In this document: positions 40,877 through 47,425 of the stretch, piece by piece
How the letters are laid out: each line of letters starts with the position of its first letter
How positions within the stretch are numbered: the first letter of the stretch is position 1
DNA from: Deltaproteobacteria bacterium
Lineage (GTDB): Bacteria; Desulfobacterota; Desulfobulbia; Desulfobulbales; SURF-16
Direction of reading: 5' to 3'
DNA: 47,425 bases
Assembly: GCA_016219175.1 (NCBI GenBank)
Contig: JACRCD010000041.1
Span: forward strand, 1 to 47,425
The notes under the pieces: generated by a model
The model's input: the letters and a program-made list of their open reading frames with translations, nothing else
Told to the model about the DNA's origin: nothing
The model's database searches: none
Translations under genes and position numbers: made by a program

Positions 40877-43539
40877 TGGCACTGTCGGCAATCTTGCGCA
40901 AGAGCGGCCTGCCCCTGTGTTGTTTCCTGCTGGGGCTGATTTTTGCCTGTATCCTGGTGCATCGCGCCTGGAATGACGCCCTGGAGGAAGAAAAACAGGC
41001 ATTTCACGCGGAGGCCGAGCTTGTTGGCGATGACATTGACCGGCGCATTAACGGTCTGACTGATGCGGCCACCAATCTGGCGGCTTTGATCAACTCCACC
41101 CTGCGGCTTGACGGCGATCAGTTCCGTATTTTTTCCGAGTCTCTTTTTGTCCGTTATCCGTTTCTGGTTTCCACCAGTTATCTGCCGCGTATCTTCATGG
41201 AAGAGCGTGATTTTTTCGAGCAGCAAATGCGGGAAAAGGGCTTCCCGTTGTTTTCCATCAATATCCGCTCAGGCAATGGCTATGCCCCTTCGCCTCTCCA
41301 CCCTGACTATTTTCCTCTCCTTTTTTATGAGCCGTATGCACCCGCAAACGTTGCTCTGATCGGTTTTGATATCTCTTCCCAGCTTGCTTTTGCCGGGCTG
41401 ATTCATCAAGCCGTGCATGAAAACAGGATCGTCTTCTCCTCCGAGCAGCTTGGCGATGGCCCCACGGTATTTTCGGTATGCAAGGTGATTTATGCCGGCA
41501 AGGACGTGCGCCAGGACATTGTCGAGCGAAGCAACGCGGCCAGCGGACTTGTTCTTTTGCAGGTTGACCCTGACAGACTGCTTGCTAACCTGAAGGGCGG
41601 CGCGAATTTCAGGCTCAGTCTGCGGATTGACTCTGTCACGGCCAGCCTGGATCCGGGGCCTGGGCATGATGAGGCAAGCAAGGCGGAATTTATACAAAAA
41701 AATATCCTGCCGCTGATGTCCAGGGAATTTTCCCATGATCTGCACGGCGTGCAATACCGGACAACACTGACGCGGGCTGTCGGGTGGCGTGATCTGGATT
41801 ATGCGATGATCGTGCTGGCCATGTCGGCAGGTCTTATCATTGTTGTCGTCATGACCGTGGCGGGATTCGCCTTTAGCCGGCGGGCCCGGGAGCTGCGGCG
41901 GAGAAATGAGGAGATAGAACACCAGGTTTTCGAGAAAACCGCCGAACTGTCGGTTAAAAACATGCAGCTCAAGCAGCATATTGAAGAACGTCTGCAGATC
42001 GAGAGGGCTCTGGCCCGCAGCGAGGACAGGTTCAGGGAGCTGTTTGACCGGATGACCAGCGGTGTTGTCGTCTTGCAGGCCATTGATGAGAAGGGCGATG
42101 ATTTTGTTATTGTTGATTTCAACAGAGCCGCGGAAGAGATGGACTCCATCCGCAAGGATGAGCTGCTGGGCGGATCGGTGCGGGAAATATTCCCTCATTA
42201 TATCGACTCGGGGATCCTGAAGGTTTTTCAGCGGGTATGGGAAACAGGCCTGGCGGAATATCAGCCGGTTGTCGCCCTGCGGAAGGGGGTTGACACCAGA
42301 TGGCGGGAAAACAGTGTTTACAAGCTGCCTTCCGGCGAGATCGTGGCCCTTTATAATGATATTACCCAGAGAGTGCGCACCGAAGAGCAGCTGCGCCAGG
42401 CCCATAAGATGGAAGCCATCGGCACCCTGGCCGGCGGGATTGCCCATGATTTCAATAATATCCTGGCGGCAATTCTCGGTTATTCCGAGCTGGCCAAGGC
42501 GACGCTCCGGAGCGACACCCATCTGGGCAGCAGTCTGGATGGGATCATCAAGGCGACCCATCGGGCCAAGGATCTTGTCAAGCAGATTCTAACCTTCAGC
42601 CGCATGGGACAGGAAACGAAAGGCGATGTGTTGCAGCCGTATCTGATCATCAAGGAATCCCTGAAGCTGCTGAGAGCCTCTCTGCCGGCCACCATCGAGA
42701 TAAAGGAGGATATCGACTCGCATTGCGGCTGTATTATGGCAAATCCGACCCAGGTTCAGCAGGTCATCGTCAATCTGTGCACCAATGCCCTGCATGCCAT
42801 GGAAAACCAGCGCGGCACATTACAGGTCAGTCTGTACCGGAAAACTCTGGGCAAGAGTGATGCGACCCCGCAGTTCCAGGTCCCTGGCGGCGAGTACATC
42901 GAACTCATGGTGGCTGATACGGGGCGCGGCATTGACCAGGAGATCATGGGGCGGATTTTTGAACCGTATTTCACCACCAAGGAGGTCGGTAAGGGGACGG
43001 GAATGGGATTGGCGGTGGTGCTCGGCATCGTGCAGAACTGTCAGGGCATGATCAGGGTGGAAAGCGAGCCGGGTAAAGGAACGACCTTTTTTGTCTCTTT
43101 TCCCCGGGTCAAGGATGTGGGGAGAGTCGAGGACAAGCAGGAGGCCGGGGCTCTTACCGGCGGCCATGAACGGATACTTCTGGTGGATGACGAACAAAGC
43201 GTTCTTGACACGGAAAAAAGCGTACTGGAGCATCTTGGTTATCAGGTAACCGCGGTATTGGGCAGCCTGGACGCCCTAGGGCTGTTCAGGTCAGATCCGG
43301 CCGGTTATGACCTGGTTGTCACCGACCAGACCATGCCTGACCTGACAGGGGGAGAGCTGGCCGCGGAGATGCTTCGGATCAGGCCGGATATGCCGATCAT
43401 TCTCTGCACGGGCTACAGCGAGATGATTTCCCGGGAAAAGGCGCTTGAGATCGGCATCCATGAGTTTATCATGAAGCCTTTTGACCGCAAAACCCTGGCA
43501 GGAATCGTCAGGGATGTTCTGGATAACGTTGCGTTGTGA
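40876..43539 (+). CDS. hybrid sensor histidine kinase (CHASE-PAS-HisKA-HATPase-REC)
   Basis: This 887-residue inner-membrane kinase has TM1 (about 12-29), a periplasmic CHASE domain (about 50-290; [31 protein letters not shown] is typical), TM2 (about 309-333), a coiled-coil, a PAS domain (about 385-500), a HisKA motif with H524 ([11 protein letters not shown]), a HATPase ([26 protein letters not shown]) and a C-terminal receiver domain with D817 ([10 protein letters not shown]) and K in IMKPFD. It probably senses an external ligand together with the binding protein encoded just before it. No separate response regulator with an output domain lies in the window. Confidence 0.95.
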   Translation: MALSAILRKSGLPLCCFLLGLIFACILVHRAWNDALEEEKQAFHAEAELVGDDIDRRINGLTDAATNLAALINSTLRLDGDQFRIFSESLFVRYPFLVSTSYLPRIFMEERDFFEQQMREKGFPLFSINIRSGNGYAPSPLHPDYFPLLFYEPYAPANVALIGFDISSQLAFAGLIHQAVHENRIVFSSEQLGDGPTVFSVCKVIYAGKDVRQDIVERSNAASGLVLLQVDPDRLLANLKGGANFRLSLRIDSVTASLDPGPGHDEASKAEFIQKNILPLMSREFSHDLHGVQYRTTLTRAVGWRDLDYAMIVLAMSAGLIIVVVMTVAGFAFSRRARELRRRNEEIEHQVFEKTAELSVKNMQLKQHIEERLQIERALARSEDRFRELFDRMTSGVVVLQAIDEKGDDFVIVDFNRAAEEMDSIRKDELLGGSVREIFPHYIDSGILKVFQRVWETGLAEYQPVVALRKGVDTRWRENSVYKLPSGEIVALYNDITQRVRTEEQLRQAHKMEAIGTLAGGIAHDFNNILAAILGYSELAKATLRSDTHLGSSLDGIIKATHRAKDLVKQILTFSRMGQETKGDVLQPYLIIKESLKLLRASLPATIEIKEDIDSHCGCIMANPTQVQQVIVNLCTNALHAMENQRGTLQVSLYRKTLGKSDATPQFQVPGGEYIELMVADTGRGIDQEIMGRIFEPYFTTKEVGKGTGMGLAVVLGIVQNCQGMIRVESEPGKGTTFFVSFPRVKDVGRVEDKQEAGALTGGHERILLVDDEQSVLDTEKSVLEHLGYQVTAVLGSLDALGLFRSDPAGYDLVVTDQTMPDLTGGELAAEMLRIRPDMPIILCTGYSEMISREKALEIGIHEFIMKPFDRKTLAGIVRDVLDNVAL

Positions 43540-43576
43540 AAAAGTGTTGGCGCTGAAAAGAAAAAGGAGGGGTGAA

Positions 43577-44005
43577 ATGAAAGGATCGGTAAAATTTTGT
43601 GGCCTGCTGGCAGTCATGGTTCAGTTCTTTCTGATGGGCGCCCTCCAGTCCCGGGCCGCTGAAGTGGGCCATTACGGAACGGCGGTGAATCCGGCTGATC
43701 CGGACCAATGTCTTGACTGTCATTACCAGGAGGCGACGAAGGAAGGGAAGCCGGGGGCAAGAGGTTGCTCGAACGGCTGTCTGGTCGACCCGGGTTTGTC
43801 TCATCCTGTCGCGAAAAAATATCCCCCTCGGGGCAAGGAGGCTGAATATGTGCCGCTTGACGACATTGAAAAAACCGGCATCATTAAACTCAGCCGGGGG
43901 AAGGTGACCTGCGTTTCCTGCCATGACCTGGCCAATGATAATGCCTATCATGTGGTTGTCGAGGATGGCGGAACCGCTCTTTGCAAGCTGTGTCATATCC
44001 GCTGA
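43577..44005 (+). CDS. periplasmic triheme c-type cytochrome
   Basis: This 142-residue protein has a signal peptide (VKFCGLLAVMVQFFLMGALQSRAA) and three CxxCH heme sites: CLDCH (about residue 45), CVSCH (about 113) and CKLCH (near the C-terminus). An extra cysteine pair CSNGC could form a disulfide. No clear second set of axial-ligand motifs can be named. It is likely a small electron carrier in the periplasm. The ATG at 43577 has AAGGAGG upstream; the frame to 43481 overlaps the kinase gene and lacks a signal. It follows the kinase by 37 bases, so the three genes may be an operon. Confidence 0.88.
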   Translation: MKGSVKFCGLLAVMVQFFLMGALQSRAAEVGHYGTAVNPADPDQCLDCHYQEATKEGKPGARGCSNGCLVDPGLSHPVAKKYPPRGKEAEYVPLDDIEKTGIIKLSRGKVTCVSCHDLANDNAYHVVVEDGGTALCKLCHIR

Positions 44006-44768
44006 AAAACCTATCTGCTTCCAAGTTGCCTTCACGTCATTCCGGGTAAGCGAAGCGCGCCCCGGAATCCTGCCCAATTCCCGTTCACAATTCCCGTTAT
44101 ACTACAACGTATCCCTCTGCTTGTGGGGTATTTCGCTCGGTTGGCCAATCTGGGGAATATGACCCAGCAGCTACCGACGTAATTCCAAAGAAAAAGTTCC
44201 CGGAAAAATAAAAAAAGAAAAATAAAATTCTGGAAATGTAACAGATTATGTATCCGCGGCCAAAAAATGCTCTCTTTATTTTTTAGCGGGCACAGGAATT
44301 GCTGAAAGGTATAAATACTGATTTTTTGTAATCAGCATGCAGCTCATGAATTGATTAAAAAGATGAATTGAAAATGGCGCAAAAAATGATGAAGCATGTA
44401 CTAACCATGGCAGGAGAATTTTTTATTTTTTTCTGCTTCCGGCCAAGCGTGCCGCAGCTTTGCCTTCGTCAGCCGTCGTGTTGTCCGATCAGGCGCGCAA
44501 TACTTTCATCTCTGTTCACATCAGCACTTTTGTCCGGGCAGCCACCCTCCATTTGGGAGGTGAAGGGCGGCTTTTCCGTCCGGACAAATGTGGCATATCC
44601 CCCATCGTTGCCGGCATAGCGTTTGTATTTACGAGCCTGACCGCCAGTCAGACCCGTGGCTGGCGAGTAACGAAGTGGGATGCCTTGTCCAGAAAATATA
44701 TAGTTTTGCATTTAAATAGAGAATTGTTTTTTTCCTGCTAGAAAAAGAGAAAAGCCAAGGTAAGAAAA
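44006..44768. other. 763-base non-coding gap with palindromes
   Basis: No gene is convincing in this gap. At 44035-44090 a GTCATTCCGGGTAAGCG ... CCCCGGAATCC word resembles the interior of MITE copy 1. AT-rich sequence with a short hairpin (CTGATT / AATCAG, 44319-44335) follows. The last third is a structured segment before the long secreted protein. Frames at 44368-44741 are short and lack ribosome sites. Confidence 0.5.
44525..44684 (+). ncRNA. candidate structured leader RNA
   Basis: TTTGTCCGG (44529-44537) pairs perfectly with CCGGACAAA (44580-44588) around inner hairpins (CCTCC-ATTTG-GGAGG; GCCACCC / GGGCGGC). A second domain is closed by GGCAT (44613-44617) / ATGCC (44680-44684) with an inner GCCAG / CTGGC stem (44643-44664). 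It lies 85 bases before the next gene. I could not match it to a riboswitch class. Confidence 0.4.
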
Positions 44769-47425
44769 ATGAAGAAATTAGAGCCCTCACCTTTTTCCTC
44801 GACTTCCTGTCTGCGCGCATTTTTAGCGTTTTTGTTTTCGGCTGGCGTTTTGCTCTCCGCCTCTGCCGAGGATGCCCGCTCACAGACCTACTGCAGCTCG
44901 GCATCCACGAATGCGAGTTATGAATATGTAAACGAGGTGTCGTTGAACGGGTCATCCAATCTATCCGGGGCGAGCAATTATTCGGATTTTACCGGCACCG
45001 TTTTTACGACGCTGAACAGAGGGGAAACATATTCTCTCAGTTCCGTTTCCATGGTTGTGACCCAGGGAGGGCCATGGGTGGAATATGTCAAGGCCTGGAT
45101 CGATTTCAACCATGACGGGGATTTTGCTGATGCCGGTGAAGAGGTCGATTTCGGCAACGCTGTTGTCAGCGACGCCCATACCTTCACTCAGGATATCGTT
45201 GTTCCAGCCACTGCCGTTCTGGGCAATACCCGGATGCGTGTTATTTTGGAGTATAATACCCCGCCGACTGCCTGCGGCAGCTATACCTGGGGGGAAACGG
45301 AAGACTATACCATATCGATTGCCCAGAGTGTTCGGTATTACTGTGATGATCTGGACGCGGATGGCCACTTTGATCCGAATGGAACCAATCAGGGATCCTG
45401 TGTCGGCGAGAATTGCTGGCCCGCGGGCTGCGGCATTACGGCCGCGGATGACTGTGATGACAATGCTTCCAGTGTTTTTCCCGGCGCCCTGGAAAGTTGC
45501 GGCGACGGCATTGACCAGAACTGTAATGGCTATGATGAAAGCTGCAGCGGCGCTACTTCATGCGATGTCGATACAGTCGGCACATACGTTGAGGCGGAAA
45601 GATACAGTGTGTTTGGTGACGGTTCCTGGTCGCTGCGGACAGGATCGGGCAACGGCAATGCCTATCTTAACGCGTTGATTACCGATACCTCGGCCCCTCC
45701 CAGTGGGCTGCCGGTGCAGTACAATCTCAATTTTCCCCAGGCCGGCACCTACTACATCTGGTTTCGAGTCAACAACAGCAACAATAATGGCAACAGCGAA
45801 CTCTGGTTCAGCCTGAACGGCAATACAACCAGCGCCGTCGCCGTTCAGTCCGTGCGAAGCAGCAATTGGCAATGGACAAACGATGACTTCGGCAGCACCA
45901 GCACAACCAGGATTTCCGTGCCAAGCGCCGGCTTCCATACCGTGACTGTCTGGTCAAGGGAAGATGCCCTGTGGTTTGACGGTTTTTTCCTTTCCACCAA
46001 TGCCGGGGCCACCCCGAGTTTTGCCGCAACCAATGTTAATCCTTCCTTGATCTATGATGCGGATGGCGATGGGCACAGCTCCATTGATTCCTGCGCGGGA
46101 ACACGAGATGACTGCAATGACTCGGCTGCCAGTAATTTTCCGGGCAATCCCGAGATCTGTGACAATTCGGACAACAACTGCAACGCCCTGGTTGACGAGA
46201 ATCTGAACAGGCCAACGACCTGCGGGGTGGGGCTCTGTTCGGGCAACAGCGGTATAGAGACCTGCGCCGCCGGAGTCTGGGGCGGCGACACCTGTGATCC
46301 GCTGGCCGGTGCGGTGGCCGAAATCTGTGACGGCCTGGACAATGACTGCAACGGTATTAATGATAATGATTTGAATGTTGATGTGGACCACGATGGCCAC
46401 ACCACTCCCGCCTCCTGCACGGGCACCAGGGATGACTGCGACGACAATGATGCCGCCAAATTCCCCGGCAACACCGAGATCTGCGACAACAAGGATAACA
46501 ATTGCGACGGCACGGTGGATGACTTCAGCCGGGCCACCAGCTGCGGCGTTGGTCTCTGTTCCGGCAACAGCGGCACGGAAACCTGCACGGCCGGTGCGTG
46601 GGGCAATAATACCTGCGATCCGCTGGCCGGTTCAGTGGCCGAGATCTGTGACGGTCTGGACAACGACTGTGACGGCATCAGCGATGACGATCTGAATATT
46701 GATGGTGATGGTGACGGTCATACCTCTCCCGCCTCCTGCACGGGCAGCAAGGATGACTGTGATGATAGTGATGCCACCAGATTCCCTGGCAACACCGAGA
46801 GCTGCGACAACAAGGACAACAATTGCGACGGCACGGTGGATGACTTCAGCCGCGCCACCAGCTGCGGCGTTGGGGAATGTTCGGGCAACAGCGGCACGGA
46901 GACCTGCACGGCCGGTTCGTGGGGTGGTAATACCTGCGATGCCCTGGCCGGCGCGGCAGCCGAGATCTGCGATGGTCTGGACAACGACTGCGACGGCATC
47001 AGCGATGACGGCCTGAGTGTTGACGTCGATGGTGACGGCCATACCACGGTAGCCTCCTGCGCCGGGACAAAGGATGACTGTGACGACAGCGATGCCGGTA
47101 AGTTCCCTGGCAACATCGAGAGCTGTGATAACAAGGACAACAACTGCAACAGCCAGGTTGACGAGAATCTGAGCCGGGCCAGCAGCTGCGGTGTCGGGGA
47201 ATGTTCGGGCAACACCGGTACGGAGACCTGCACAGCGGGCGTCTGGGGTGGGAATACCTGCGATGCCCTGGCCGGCGCGGCAGCCGAGATCTGCGATGGT
47301 CTGGACAATGACTGCGACGGCATCAGCGATGACGGCCTGAGTGTTGACGTCGATGGTGACGGCCATACCACGGTAGCCTCCTGCACCGGCAGCAAGGATG
47401 ACTGTGATGACGGCGATGCCGCCAA
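44769..47425 (+). CDS. large secreted GEVED/MopE-repeat protein (3' end outside window)
   Basis: The frame runs open from the ATG at 44769 through the window end (885 codons so far). After a signal peptide (FLAFLFSAGVLLSASA) comes a GEVED domain (about 45-185; KAWIDFNHDGDFADAGEEV, WGETEDYTISI). A first MopE-type metal-binding motif follows (YYCDDLDADGHFDP; ADDCDDNASSVFPGALESC), then a beta-sandwich-like segment (about 265-415; YVEAERYSVFGDGSW, WFDGFFLS). From about residue 425, repeats of 107-108 residues carry DxDxDGH, DDCDD-D, ICDGLDNDCDG and CGVG.CSGNSGTETC. These should bind Ca2+ or copper and be disulfide-rich. It is probably surface-exposed or released; the anchor lies outside. Confidence 0.88.
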   Translation, partial: MKKLEPSPFSSTSCLRAFLAFLFSAGVLLSASAEDARSQTYCSSASTNASYEYVNEVSLNGSSNLSGASNYSDFTGTVFTTLNRGETYSLSSVSMVVTQGGPWVEYVKAWIDFNHDGDFADAGEEVDFGNAVVSDAHTFTQDIVVPATAVLGNTRMRVILEYNTPPTACGSYTWGETEDYTISIAQSVRYYCDDLDADGHFDPNGTNQGSCVGENCWPAGCGITAADDCDDNASSVFPGALESCGDGIDQNCNGYDESCSGATSCDVDTVGTYVEAERYSVFGDGSWSLRTGSGNGNAYLNALITDTSAPPSGLPVQYNLNFPQAGTYYIWFRVNNSNNNGNSELWFSLNGNTTSAVAVQSVRSSNWQWTNDDFGSTSTTRISVPSAGFHTVTVWSREDALWFDGFFLSTNAGATPSFAATNVNPSLIYDADGDGHSSIDSCAGTRDDCNDSAASNFPGNPEICDNSDNNCNALVDENLNRPTTCGVGLCSGNSGIETCAAGVWGGDTCDPLAGAVAEICDGLDNDCNGINDNDLNVDVDHDGHTTPASCTGTRDDCDDNDAAKFPGNTEICDNKDNNCDGTVDDFSRATSCGVGLCSGNSGTETCTAGAWGNNTCDPLAGSVAEICDGLDNDCDGISDDDLNIDGDGDGHTSPASCTGSKDDCDDSDATRFPGNTESCDNKDNNCDGTVDDFSRATSCGVGECSGNSGTETCTAGSWGGNTCDALAGAAAEICDGLDNDCDGISDDGLSVDVDGDGHTTVASCAGTKDDCDDSDAGKFPGNIESCDNKDNNCNSQVDENLSRASSCGVGECSGNTGTETCTAGVWGGNTCDALAGAAAEICDGLDNDCDGISDDGLSVDVDGDGHTTVASCTGSKDDCDDGDAA

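Noticed and set aside
41269-42561. A 430-codon minus-strand frame opposite the hybrid kinase
   Set aside because: The plus-strand frame has the full kinase domain order; this one is a shadow.
44525-44684. Known riboswitch (cyclic-di-GMP, cobalamin or SAM classes)
   Set aside because: The consensus core words of these classes are not present; only an unassigned structured RNA is supported.

Overview
The window looks like a chromosomal segment of a GC-rich, Gram-negative anaerobe or facultative anaerobe, most likely a Desulfobacterota (deltaproteobacterial) lineage. This is inferred from the gene set: TamA/TamB outer-membrane assembly, an RND/TolC efflux system, a CHASE-PAS hybrid kinase, a triheme c-type cytochrome, a GEVED/MopE-like secreted protein, RAYT transposases and dense intergenic palindromes. 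No rRNA or tRNA gene that would settle the taxonomy was seen.

Region 1 (1-9.8 kb) is a mosaic of small minus-strand genes and mobile debris. The genes are a secreted hypothetical, a DUF1579 protein, a SAM methyltransferase, an isoprenylcysteine-methyltransferase-like membrane protein, a VapBC toxin-antitoxin pair, a DUF4160/DUF2442 pair and a PIN protein. The debris includes two REP-associated tyrosine transposases (RAYTs), a frameshifted IS21 istA start, a group II intron 3' relic and an IS91-family element with its tyrosine recombinase. Degenerate attC-like sequences suggest that part of this is an old, decayed cassette array.

Region 2 (9.8-22.6 kb) is a chromosomal integron. The integrase gene intI (21621-22622, + strand) faces away from a cassette array that extends leftward, with nearly all cassette genes on the minus strand. 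At least nine attC sites of about 90-127 bp with RYYYAAC/GTTRRRY ends separate about ten cassettes, and several sites are close to identical. The cargo is largely defence- or conflict-like: a nucleoside-deoxyribosyltransferase/TIR-like protein, a two-gene AT-rich unit with a zinc-ribbon protein, a DUF4062-TIR-RAM-like fusion, a DUF4365 nuclease-like protein with an overlapping partner, a three-gene cassette with a secreted Rhs-tip/L,D-transpeptidase-like toxin and a membrane immunity candidate, a membrane/coiled-coil/HEPN-like protein, small membrane proteins, and one 500-bp cassette with almost no coding capacity.

Region 3 (22.6-47.4 kb) is GC-rich core-like sequence: tamB and tamA, an SLC13/ArsB-type permease and an MscS-type channel on the minus strand, a TolC/adaptor/RND-permease tripartite efflux operon, then a periplasmic binding protein, a hybrid histidine kinase and a triheme cytochrome. 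The window ends inside a very long secreted protein made of GEVED, a beta-sandwich-like segment and tandem MopE-type metal-binding repeats. Intergenic gaps here carry three copies of a MITE-like element (a fourth lies at 3.8 kb), two copies of a second inverted-repeat element and paired palindromes.
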